A stretch of DNA of 64,000 nt from positions 63,213-127,212 of the forward strand of contig JALWSS010000166.1 in NCBI GenBank assembly GCA_026993525.1, read 5' to 3'. The DNA comes from Saprospiraceae bacterium. Lineage in GTDB: Bacteria; Bacteroidota; Bacteroidia; Chitinophagales; Saprospiraceae. The translations under genes were made by a program, and so were the position numbers. Shown here in pieces: positions 9,192 to 16,462 of this stretch (position 1 is its first letter; each line of letters opens with the position of its first letter). The notes beneath the pieces were generated by a model that saw only the letters and a program-made list of their open reading frames with translations, had not been told where the DNA came from and did not search any database.

Positions 9192-9632
9192 ATGGTAAAC
9201 AAAGTAATTCTCATCGGTCGCTTGGGCAAGGACCCAGAAGTCAGAAGACTGGAAAGCGGGGCCGCCGTTGCGAAATTTTCATTGGCAACCAATGATCACT
9301 ACAAAGACAAAGAAGGGAACAAGGTGGAGCAAACGGAGTGGCACCAGGTGGTGGTCTGGAGAGGCCTTGCTGAAGTTGCCGAGAAGTTTCTTCACAAAGG
9401 CATGCTCATTTACGTGGAAGGCAAGCTCACGCACCGTGAGTACACCACCAAAGAAAACGAAAAGCGCTACATCACCGAAGTGGTAGCCAACAACTTCCAG
9501 ATGCTGGAGCGCAAAGAAAGTGGCTCATCGAGTGGCTATTTTCCACCAGACCCGGAAAATGCAGCCAAAGAACCCGCAACAACCACCGGGGACGACGCTG
9601 CAGAGGCCCCCGAGGGAGACCTCCCTTTCTGA
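9192..9632 (+). CDS. ssb: Single-stranded DNA-binding protein
   Basis: This 146-residue protein has an OB-fold domain (1-110): MVNKVILIGRLGKDPEVRRL, then FSLATND, TEWHQVVVWR and LIYVEGKL. A low-complexity linker and the acidic, partner-binding tip EGDLPF at the C-terminus follow. It coats single-stranded DNA in replication and repair. The ATG at 9192 gives the canonical N-terminus. An upstream in-frame alternative is not needed. Confidence 0.96.
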   Translation: MVNKVILIGRLGKDPEVRRLESGAAVAKFSLATNDHYKDKEGNKVEQTEWHQVVVWRGLAEVAEKFLHKGMLIYVEGKLTHREYTTKENEKRYITEVVANNFQMLERKESGSSSGYFPPDPENAAKEPATTTGDDAAEAPEGDLPF

Positions 9633-9644
9633 CCCCTTGATTCA

Positions 9645-9748
9645 TATACTCGACTCGATGTGGTTTGAGAATAACCCATCACTCTCGTCAAGTGTGAATG
9701 GGGAGTTTGGGCGGCATACGCCGCCCAAACCACTTCGTTTTGAGTATA
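9645..9748. repeat. Interspersed hairpin repeat family 1, copy 1
   Basis: This 104-bp non-coding element has imperfect terminal inverted arms: TATACTCGACTCGATGTGGT at the left and ACCACTTCGTTTTGAGTATA at the right. The core contains CGTCAAGTGTGAATGGGG, and the right half folds into a strong hairpin TTTGGGCGGC-atac-GCCGCCCAAA. Copies at 17884-17999 and 33996-34119 share the arms and core. A shorter copy at 26264-26323 keeps only the hairpin and right arm. This copy sits between ssb and gldD, where gldE would be expected. Confidence 0.8.
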
Positions 9749-9785
9749 ATGCCTTCTGCCTAACTTGCGTTTTGCAGAAGGCATT
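9748..9785 (+). promoter_or_regulatory. Perfect 12-bp stem-loop in the gldD leader
   Basis: AATGCCTTCTGC (9748-9759) and GCAGAAGGCATT (9774-9785) form a perfect 12-bp stem with a 14-nt loop. It starts at the exact right boundary of repeat copy 1 and is followed by GTTGTTTCT, 27 bp before the gldD ATG. It may terminate ssb transcription or shape the gldD 5' leader; I cannot tell which. Confidence 0.55.
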
Positions 9786-9812
9786 GTTGTTTCTGCCAAC
9801 AAAGCAACTCCC

Positions 9813-10409
9813 ATGAGATTTACCATTTTCTTTTTTCTCTTCGCAATCTTGTTGCAGGCCTGTGATGAACCCGCATTGGTGCCAAAGCCCCGTGCCTATC
9901 CCAAAGTGGTGTATCCCGAACGCGGTTATCGGGCTTTCACTGAGAACTATTGCGATTTCACTTTCGAGTATCCGGTGTATGCCCGCATTCAACAAGACAC
10001 GGCCTTCTTTGACGAAAAGCCCGCCCATCCCTGCTGGTTCAACGTCTATTTTCCCGATTTTGAGTGCAGGATACATTGCAGCTATGTACCCATCACCGCT
10101 GAGGCTCCACTTGATAAACTGAAAACGGATGCCTTCAAAATGACCGACTGGCACAACAAGAAAGCCACCTACATTGACGAAAAGCCATTCCTGAATCCGA
10201 ATGGCGTAAAAGGGATGCTCTTTGAAGTGGAAGGTCCGGTGGCATCGCAAATGCAGTTTTACATGACCGACAGCCTGGAACAGAAACATTTCATGCGGGG
10301 TGCGCTGTACTTCTATGCCAGGGCACAGCCCGACAGCCTGGCACCGGTTTACAATTTCGTAAGAGAAGATGTGCTGCACATGATCGAGACTTTCAAATGG
10401 ACACAATGA
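9813..10409 (+). CDS. gldD: Gliding motility lipoprotein GldD
   Basis: This 198-residue lipoprotein starts at the ATG at 9813, which places a clean signal peptide and lipobox LLQAC (Cys16) at the N-terminus; the longer frame from 9765 would bury it. The family signature follows: PKPRAYPKVVYPERGY, FTENYCDFTFEYP and PCWFNVYFPDFECRIHCSY. In Flavobacterium johnsoniae GldD is an essential gliding protein. The context mutY-ssb-gldD matches the usual gliding neighbourhood, but gldE, normally just upstream, is absent here. The end overlaps the start of the methyltransferase gene. Confidence 0.9.
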   Translation: MRFTIFFFLFAILLQACDEPALVPKPRAYPKVVYPERGYRAFTENYCDFTFEYPVYARIQQDTAFFDEKPAHPCWFNVYFPDFECRIHCSYVPITAEAPLDKLKTDAFKMTDWHNKKATYIDEKPFLNPNGVKGMLFEVEGPVASQMQFYMTDSLEQKHFMRGALYFYARAQPDSLAPVYNFVREDVLHMIETFKWTQ

Positions 10410-10993
10410 GAGCATTCTGGAATGAGCGATTTGGGGGTGAGGATTATGTTTACGGAACAGCGCCCAATGCCTTTTTCAAAGCCCAACTGGATCAATTGGA
10501 GCCCGGAAGCATCCTTTTGCCCGCCGAGGGCGAAGGGAGAAATGCCGTGTATGCAGCCAGAAAAGGATGGCAGGTCGTTGCCTTTGACTACGCCGAAAAG
10601 GGAAAAGACAAAGCACAAAAGCTGGCCCGGCAATTTGGCATCACCCTGGAATACATCATTGCGGATTACGAGAACTGCAATTTTCCGGAAAACGCCTTTG
10701 ACGCACTTGCACTGATCTATGCCCATACGCCGCATTGGCAGCGTCATTACCGGAAGTTGTTTTCCTTCGTCAAACCCGGCGGCAGGCTGATTGCAGAACT
10801 GTTCAACAAACAACAACTCAACCACAACTCCGGCGGGCCCAAAAGCCCGGACCTGTTGGTAGATGCGAAAGAACTCGAGCCCCTCCTCGAAGAATTCTCT
10901 TCAAAAAAGGTCTGGCAAGAAACACTGTCATTGAACGAAGGTGATTTTCACAAAGGCCTGGCCGGCGTGACGCGGTGTATAGCCGTTAAGTGA
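10406..10993 (+). CDS. Class I SAM-dependent methyltransferase
   Basis: This protein has about 195 residues. Glycine-rich motif I appears in degenerate form as LLPAEGEGRNAVYAA, followed by VVAFDYAEKGKDKAQ, an acidic-loop segment, IIADYENCNFP (motif II) and FVKPGGRLIAELF (motif IV-like). This pattern matches small cytosolic methyltransferases of the TehB/TPMT group. The substrate is not evident. Two start codons are possible: ATG 10397, or ATG 10406, which overlaps the gldD stop as ATGA; I prefer the second for translational coupling. Co-transcription with gldD is likely but need not imply a shared function. Confidence 0.85.
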   Translation: MRAFWNERFGGEDYVYGTAPNAFFKAQLDQLEPGSILLPAEGEGRNAVYAARKGWQVVAFDYAEKGKDKAQKLARQFGITLEYIIADYENCNFPENAFDALALIYAHTPHWQRHYRKLFSFVKPGGRLIAELFNKQQLNHNSGGPKSPDLLVDAKELEPLLEEFSSKKVWQETLSLNEGDFHKGLAGVTRCIAVK

Positions 10994-11033
10994 GCCTTTG
11001 CTGCCATTTTGCAACCTGCGATTATTCATCCGA

Positions 11034-11042
11034 TTATCCACA
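11034..11042 (+). promoter_or_regulatory. DnaA box upstream of dnaN
   Basis: TTATCCACA is an exact match to the consensus DnaA box and lies about 110 bp before the dnaN ATG, upstream of the predicted promoter. A weak second match, TTATTCATC (11022-11030), adjoins it. One strong box suggests DnaA control of dnaN rather than an origin by itself. Confidence 0.6.
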
Positions 11043-11057
11043 GCCTGTTGGTTACTT

Positions 11058-11091
11058 TTTGGGTACAATAAGCCGCCAACAGTTATTTTTG
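11058..11091 (+). promoter_or_regulatory. Predicted dnaN promoter
   Basis: TTTG (11058-11061) and TATTTTTG (11084-11091) match the Bacteroidota -33 (TTTG) and -7 (TAnnTTTG) elements with 22 bp between them. Transcription would start near 11098, leaving a leader of about 50 nt before the dnaN start. Confidence 0.55.
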
Positions 11092-11148
11092 CGCACACCT
11101 TACTCCAGCTCTGAAAACAAACATACATACAAACTCAAAGGCCCTTCT

Positions 11149-12282
11149 ATGAAATTCAGCGTAGCTTCTTCTGAATTGTTGAAACACCTGAGCATCGCCA
11201 ACGGCGCCATTTCGAGCAATCCGGTGCTTCCAATTCTCGATGACTTTCTGTTTACTCTCGAAAACAACCAGCTCACGATTGCCGCTTCCGACCTCGAGAC
11301 TTCCATAACCACCAAATTGGAGGTGAACCCCGACAAGAAGGCGAGCGAGCTGAAAGTGGCCATTCCGGCCCGGATACTGCTGGACACCCTCAAAGCACTG
11401 CCCGACCAGCCCATCACTTTCACCGTTGATGAGCAAACCTTTGCCATTTCCATCACTTCTGCCTACGGCAAATACCGCCTGGCGGGTGAAGACGGGCAGG
11501 ACTTCCCCGAACTGCCCGAAGCCACCGACGCCGACTCGGTCAGCATACCGGCAAACGTACTCAACAAAGCCATCACCAAAACGCTTTTCGCCACCAGCAC
11601 CGACGACCTCAGACCCTCCCTTACCGGGGTTTACTTCAATATTGATTTCAGCAACTTAACCTTTGTGGCCACCGATGCCCACAAGCTGGTGCGCTACACC
11701 TTCTCCGGCATTCCGAGTGAGCTTTCCGCCAGCTTTATCGTTCCGAAAAAATCACTCAATCAGTTGAAAAATGTTGTGACCACCGGAGACGATGACGGCA
11801 GTGTTTTGATGGCCGTCAACAAAGCCAATGCTTTCTTCACCTTCGGCAACACCACCCTGGCCTGCCGCCTGGTTGATGCCCGATATCCGGACTACAATGC
11901 GGTGATTCCGGTCAACAATCCCAACCACCTGACCATCAAGCGCACCGACTTGCTGAACTCCATGCGACGCATTGCCATTTATGCCAACAAAACCACCAAC
12001 CAGGTCATCTTCGACATTGCACCCAACAGCCTGACCGTTTCGGCCCAGGACCTCGACTTTTCCAACGAAGCGGCAGAACAACTGATCTGCAATTACGACG
12101 GGCCGGCATTTACCATTGCATTCAATGGCAAGTTCCTGATAGAGATGCTCTCAGTCCTCGATTCTGACGAGGTTCGATTTGAACTTAATGACTCTTCAAA
12201 AGCAGGCATTTTGGTTCCGGTTGACGAACCCGATGACGAAAACATCCTGATGCTCGTAATGCCTGTGATGTTGGGAACCTGA
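11149..12282 (+). CDS. dnaN: DNA polymerase III sliding clamp, beta subunit
   Basis: This 377-residue protein starts at the ATG at 11149 (MKFSVASSELLKHL); the frame is open upstream to 10990, but that extension is not conserved-looking and overlaps the promoter and DnaA box. It contains three clamp folds of about 120 residues each, with the recognisable segments NPVLPILDDFLF, YRLAGEDGQDFPELP and FVATDAHKLVRY. It ends EPDDENILMLVMPVML. The protein forms the processivity ring for polymerase III. dnaA is not adjacent, as is common in Bacteroidota. Confidence 0.97.
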   Translation: MKFSVASSELLKHLSIANGAISSNPVLPILDDFLFTLENNQLTIAASDLETSITTKLEVNPDKKASELKVAIPARILLDTLKALPDQPITFTVDEQTFAISITSAYGKYRLAGEDGQDFPELPEATDADSVSIPANVLNKAITKTLFATSTDDLRPSLTGVYFNIDFSNLTFVATDAHKLVRYTFSGIPSELSASFIVPKKSLNQLKNVVTTGDDDGSVLMAVNKANAFFTFGNTTLACRLVDARYPDYNAVIPVNNPNHLTIKRTDLLNSMRRIAIYANKTTNQVIFDIAPNSLTVSAQDLDFSNEAAEQLICNYDGPAFTIAFNGKFLIEMLSVLDSDEVRFELNDSSKAGILVPVDEPDDENILMLVMPVMLGT

Positions 12283-12301
12283 CAACTCACCACCGCATTC
12301 T

Positions 12302-12522
12302 AACATGAGTGATCCCGAATTTTCATTTACTCGTCCTGTAGGGACGAAATCTTTGTAGCAAAGCGCCAAATTTCGGTCTTTGCGTGCCGTAGGTACGCTA
12401 CCAGGGGATTCAGATTGCGTACCTACGGCACGCCGACACAACATATTCGATAAAATTCTACAAATATGTTGCCCCTAACGGGGCAATGTGCAGGGCAGGT
12501 TAAATTCGGGATGGCTCATGTT
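12302..12522. repeat. 219-bp nested foldback (MITE-like) element
   Basis: Three pairs of inverted repeats share nearly one centre (about 12408-12412). The outer arms are ACATGAGTGATCCCGAATTT (12303-12322) and its 18/20 complement at 12502-12521. The middle arms, TAGGGACGAAATCTTTGTAG (12339-12358), pair 16/20 with 12458-12477. The inner arms, GCGTGCCGTAGGTACGC (12382-12398), pair perfectly with 12417-12433. It contains no ORF. It fills most of the 391-bp gap after dnaN. I infer a non-autonomous mobile or REP-type element. No clear target duplication is visible at its edges. Confidence 0.7.
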
Positions 12523-12609
12523 TGTGTTTTGACTGTTCCTGCTACCGAAAGCTGATAACCCTCAAGACCTCAATGGGTTTTGCTTCGCAAAATTTGTCAG
12601 TTGAAATTA

Positions 12610-12638
12610 TTTGTTTTAAAAATCAAACAATATCTTTG
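12610..12638 (+). promoter_or_regulatory. Predicted promoter of the SRPBCC/GyrI gene
   Basis: TTTG (12610-12613) and TATCTTTG (12631-12638) are an exact Bacteroidota -33/-7 pair with 17 bp spacing, 36 bp before the ATG of the downstream gene. Confidence 0.6.
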
Positions 12639-12673
12639 CTGAGCAAACATTTTTTTGACTAAAAACTCTCAGC

Positions 12674-13702
12674 ATGAAATTCTTAAAGCCCGTACTGATC
12701 ATTCTGGGTGTGTTGATCGCACTCACTTTGGTGCTTGGACTGATCCAGCCCACACATTTTTCTTACGAAAAAACCAAGCTCATCGAGGCCCCGCGCCAGG
12801 TGGTTTTCGAACAGGTCAACAACCTGAAAAACTGGGAAAACTGGGGCCCCTGGGACGATTACGACAGCACCATGCAGGTAACCTATGGTGAAGTTTACGA
12901 AGGAGTTGGTGGCTCTTACTCCTGGACCGGCGACCCCCAGACCTCCGGCAGTGGTTCCATTACCCTCAACCACAGCTCCCCGGACAGCCTTTGCTTTGAC
13001 CTCGATTTCGACGGAGAAGGCGGTGGACTCGGATGGTTCAAACTGGAAGATGCCGATGGCAGCGGTACCAACACCACCTGGGGAATGTCCTTCGACGTGC
13101 CCTATCCCTTCAACGCCTTTACCATTTTCTCGCAGGGAAGCATGGAAAAGAACATCATGGACATGTTTGAACTGGGCCTCAGCAACATGAAGGAATACTG
13201 CGAAAACAACACCACCGGGGGCAGCCTGGACGTACAGGAAATTGACTTTCCCGGCAAAACCTACCTCGCCATCCGCAAGGTGGTCAATTTTACCGATGGA
13301 AATGCCATTTCGGAATTCCTCGGTCAGAGTTTCGGCGCCATCATGCAAGCCATGGGGCCTGCCGGAGTACAAATGTCCGGCCACCCTACCGGGCTTTATT
13401 ACAGCTACGATGAAGAGACCGGCAACACCGATATGGCTGCGGCTGTTCCGGTGGAAAACGGTGCCAATGTCTCAGGCAATGGAATCCAGGTGGTTGAAAT
13501 CCCGGCAGGTAAGGCCTTGCTGATCGAATACTATGGAGATTACAACGGTGTCGGTGCTGCACATGAAGCCATGGACGCTTACATCGCAAAAAATGGCCTG
13601 ACCCAAGGCACTCCGGTCATCGAAGAATATGTAACCGATCCGGGCCAGGAGCCCGACACCTCCAAATGGCTTACCAGGGTTTATTATCCGATTGCCCAGT
13701 AA
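12674..13702 (+). CDS. SRPBCC-domain protein with GyrI-like effector-binding domain
   Basis: This is a 342-residue protein. An N-terminal hydrophobic helix (residues 5-24) should anchor it to the inner membrane or act as an uncleaved signal. Residues about 28-170 form an SRPBCC/polyketide-cyclase fold (RQVVFEQVNNLKNWENWGPW). Residues about 185-340 are a GyrI-like small-molecule-binding domain (KTYLAIRKVVNF; GKALLIEYYGDYNGVGAAHEAMD; YVTDPGQEPD). The same two-domain arrangement recurs in Bacteroidota, where its role is not established; binding of a hydrophobic ligand is a reasonable inference. It has its own predicted promoter and terminator, so it is monocistronic. Confidence 0.85.
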   Translation: MKFLKPVLIILGVLIALTLVLGLIQPTHFSYEKTKLIEAPRQVVFEQVNNLKNWENWGPWDDYDSTMQVTYGEVYEGVGGSYSWTGDPQTSGSGSITLNHSSPDSLCFDLDFDGEGGGLGWFKLEDADGSGTNTTWGMSFDVPYPFNAFTIFSQGSMEKNIMDMFELGLSNMKEYCENNTTGGSLDVQEIDFPGKTYLAIRKVVNFTDGNAISEFLGQSFGAIMQAMGPAGVQMSGHPTGLYYSYDEETGNTDMAAAVPVENGANVSGNGIQVVEIPAGKALLIEYYGDYNGVGAAHEAMDAYIAKNGLTQGTPVIEEYVTDPGQEPDTSKWLTRVYYPIAQ

Positions 13703-13725
13703 GCAGAAAAGAAACTTTTCAACCA

Positions 13726-13753
13726 AACCCCGGCACAAAAGCCGGGGTTTTTT
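13726..13753 (+). terminator. Intrinsic terminator after the SRPBCC/GyrI gene
   Basis: AACCCCGGC (13726-13734) pairs with GCCGGGGTT (13741-13749) across a 6-nt loop, followed by a run of T to 13753. Confidence 0.88.
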
Positions 13754-13843
13754 GTGTAGCCGGAAACCAAAACACCTTATTCGGAACGTTTCATTTGCAG
13801 ATTGGCCCATTTATTTCGTTCTTGGGGTCGCAATGCACAACCA

Positions 13844-14581
13844 ATGCTAAAGGACCTGAAATACCTGTTGCTCTTGTTGACCTTGTTCAGTTGCAACCGG
13901 CCAACCGAAAGGATGGGAGGTTACGAGGTGCACGGCATTGACATTTCCCACCACCAGCAAAGCATAGATTGGGCTGAAGTGGCATTGCAGCACATTGATT
14001 TTGCTTTCATCAAGGCCACCGAAGGCGCCAACCACCAGGACAGCCTCTTTTGCATCAACTGGCCGGCCATCAAACTGAACAAGATCAAACGGGGCGCCTA
14101 TCACTTCTTCCGCCCCGGCACCAGCCCGGAACAACAATTCCTCAACTTCGCCACCCATGTGGACCTGGAAGCCGGCGATCTCGCCCCGGTACTGGATGTG
14201 GAGGTAACCGACGGCGTTCCGACGAAAACCCTTCGTAAAAATGTGAAAACCTGGATGCAACTTGCTGAGGTCCATTACCAGGTGAAACCCATCCTGTACA
14301 CCAATCAGAAGTTTTACAACGAGTTTCTGGCCGGTCATTTCGACAACTACACCCTGTGGATAGCCCGTTACAACCCCTGGTTCAGCCCCTGGCTGAAAGG
14401 CAAAAACAACTGGGCCTTCTGGCAATACGGCAACCGGGGGAGCCTCCCCGGCATACAGGGAAATGTGGATTTCAACGTTTTTGCCGGCAATATGCAGGAA
14501 CTGGAATCCTGCTGCGTGCTTCCGCAAAAGGCGCTTGCCACAAAAACAAATCCCGAAACTTCAGGGTCAGCCGCTCCCTGA
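13844..14581 (+). CDS. GH25 lysozyme-family lipoprotein
   Basis: This 245-residue protein starts at ATG 13844, giving a lipoprotein signal (LKYLLLLLTLFSC, Cys17); the longer frame from 13802 adds nothing useful. The glycoside hydrolase family 25 pattern is clear: HGIDISHHQQSIDW, IDFAFIKATEGANHQD, GAYHFFRPG, LAPVLDVEVTDG (active-site acids) and FWQYGNRG. It cleaves beta-1,4 bonds in peptidoglycan. The lipobox suggests an envelope location, and either remodelling of the cell's own wall or attack on other bacteria is possible. The next gene follows 59 bp downstream. Confidence 0.92.
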   Translation: MLKDLKYLLLLLTLFSCNRPTERMGGYEVHGIDISHHQQSIDWAEVALQHIDFAFIKATEGANHQDSLFCINWPAIKLNKIKRGAYHFFRPGTSPEQQFLNFATHVDLEAGDLAPVLDVEVTDGVPTKTLRKNVKTWMQLAEVHYQVKPILYTNQKFYNEFLAGHFDNYTLWIARYNPWFSPWLKGKNNWAFWQYGNRGSLPGIQGNVDFNVFAGNMQELESCCVLPQKALATKTNPETSGSAAP

Positions 14582-14640
14582 TTGCTCCTCCCTCTTTTCT
14601 TCGTAAACAAGGTTGGGTAATTTGGCGCTCAAAAATTTGA

Positions 14641-15180
14641 ATGATGAAACAGTTGATTTCAATCCCCGTCTTTTTACTCACTGCTTTACTTCTTTCCTGC
14701 CAGCAACAAAAGCCCGGTCAAAAGGAGCAGGCGCTGGCCAAAATTGATTCCCTGGAGAATATCATCTCTTCCGATCCGGATGTGATCAAAAACCTGAAAC
14801 CGGCCAATGAACTCATCAAACAGATGGAGGAATATGCAAAGAGTTTCCCGCAAGATTCCTTAGCTCCTGAGATGTTGGTCAAGGCCGGAGAAATTGCAAG
14901 GGGCCTCGGCAAATACGACAAAGCCACCGGGCTGTTGCAAACTGTCTGGACCAAATACGGTGAACACAGGCTGGCACCTCCCGCACTCTTCCTGCAAGCC
15001 TTCACCTACGACAACGACCTGCGGGATTCAAGCCTCGCAGTCAGGTACTACAAGGAATTTCTGGAACGCTATCCCGACCATGAAATGGCCGGCCAAGTGC
15101 AGCAATTGGTGAGCGTCGTCGGGAAAAGCCCGGATGAGCTCATCCGCACGTTCAAAAACCAGAACAACCGGGATCATTGA
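14641..15180 (+). CDS. TPR-containing lipoprotein
   Basis: This 179-residue protein has a signal peptide ending at the lipobox LLLSC (Cys20). Its body is built of helical tetratricopeptide-like repeats (about 50-165: SLAPEMLVKAGEIARGLGKYDKA; LRDSSLAVRYYKEFLERYPDHEMA). The arrangement resembles the outer-membrane lipoproteins of the YfgC/BamD type but is much shorter than BamD. No specific function can be assigned. It lies between the lysozyme lipoprotein and the thioredoxin pair and may belong to a periplasmic set. Confidence 0.8.
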   Translation: MMKQLISIPVFLLTALLLSCQQQKPGQKEQALAKIDSLENIISSDPDVIKNLKPANELIKQMEEYAKSFPQDSLAPEMLVKAGEIARGLGKYDKATGLLQTVWTKYGEHRLAPPALFLQAFTYDNDLRDSSLAVRYYKEFLERYPDHEMAGQVQQLVSVVGKSPDELIRTFKNQNNRDH

Positions 15181-15271
15181 CAAAATTGCTGCGGCAGCAT
15201 TCTTGCTCAACAAAAGCAGCCCTTACTCCTTTACTTTGCTGTATCTCCTTCGGTAAACTCAACCCATCGCA

Positions 15272-16438
15272 ATGAAATACTTTCTGGTTCTGATCGTCAC
15301 GCTTTTTTCGCACATCGTTTTTGCACAGGGCATTGACTTTTTCCACGGCACCTGGCAAGAAGCCCTGGAACTTTCAAAAAAAGAGGGCAAACCCATCTTC
15401 GTGGATGCCTACGCCAAATGGTGCGGCCCCTGCAAACGCATGGCTGCCACCACCTTCAAAGACCAGAAAGTGGGTGAGTTTTTCAACAGGAATTTCATCA
15501 ACGTCAAAATGGATTGCGAAGAGCCCGAGGGCATTTCGTTCCGAAAAAAATACCCGGTTTCGGCTTACCCGACCCTCTACTTCATTGATGAAAATGGAGA
15601 AGTGATCCATTCTTCCGTCGGTGGTAAAGATGTCAACGGAATACTCAAGCTGGCGGAGTTTGCCCTCAGCCAGGTTGATTACAGCAGGGAGTTTGCAAAA
15701 GAATACGAAAATGGCAACCGGGAACCGGAACTGATCTACAACTATGTGAAAGCGCTCAACCGCTCCAACAAATCCAGCCTGCGGGTTTCCAACGAGTACC
15801 TTCGCTCACAGGAAGACCTAAGCACTCCCTTCAACCTCCGGTTCATCCTGGAGGCAGCCGTTCAAGCTGATTCCAGGATATTCAACTTGCTCATCAAATA
15901 CCAGAAGGAAATTGCCCAACTGGAGGGCTATCAGGTGGTGAAAGACCGGATTGAACAGGCTTGCACCAATACAGTGAAGAAAGCCATCGAGTTCGAAAGT
16001 CCGGATTTGCTCAATGAAGCCATTGCGAAGATGAAAGAACACTATCCGGAAAAAGCCGCAGCGTTTGAAGCCGATGCCAGGCGCAAGTACTACCTGGCAG
16101 CCAAAGATGCAAAAGCCTACCTGGATGCCTGCAGTGACTGCGCCAAACTGGCCGGCGATGAAAATGCCGACGACCTGGCCAAACTGGCCGGGGAAATGAT
16201 GAACAGCTTTTCTGACAATGCCAAATGCAAAAAGCTGGCTGAAAAATATGCCCGCCAGGCGGCCAAAAAAAGCGACAACTACAACCACTGGTTACTTTAC
16301 TCCCGCATATTGCTGACCAACGGCAAAAATTCCGACGCACTTGAAGCTGCGCAAAAAGCACTTGAACTGGCACGCCTGCAGGAAGACAAGGACACCATCA
16401 AGGCACTTGAAACATTCATCCGGCACATCAACAGTTAA
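15272..16438 (+). CDS. Periplasmic thioredoxin-fold protein with helical C-terminal domain (paralogue 1)
   Basis: This 388-residue protein has a cleavable signal peptide (to FAQG, residue 20). The thioredoxin domain (about 25-145) carries the redox motif WCGPC (residues 50-54) and the cis-proline SAYPTLYF. The remaining about 240 residues are alpha-helical with TPR-like pairs near the end (WLLYSRILLTNGKNSDALEAAQKALELA). It probably reduces or exchanges disulfides in the periplasm, with the helical domain binding partners. The gene is followed after 24 bp by a paralogue of the same architecture, so the pair arose by tandem duplication. Confidence 0.88.
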   Translation: MKYFLVLIVTLFSHIVFAQGIDFFHGTWQEALELSKKEGKPIFVDAYAKWCGPCKRMAATTFKDQKVGEFFNRNFINVKMDCEEPEGISFRKKYPVSAYPTLYFIDENGEVIHSSVGGKDVNGILKLAEFALSQVDYSREFAKEYENGNREPELIYNYVKALNRSNKSSLRVSNEYLRSQEDLSTPFNLRFILEAAVQADSRIFNLLIKYQKEIAQLEGYQVVKDRIEQACTNTVKKAIEFESPDLLNEAIAKMKEHYPEKAAAFEADARRKYYLAAKDAKAYLDACSDCAKLAGDENADDLAKLAGEMMNSFSDNAKCKKLAEKYARQAAKKSDNYNHWLLYSRILLTNGKNSDALEAAQKALELARLQEDKDTIKALETFIRHINS

Positions 16439-16462
16439 GCCCCTCCACAACCAACGACATCT

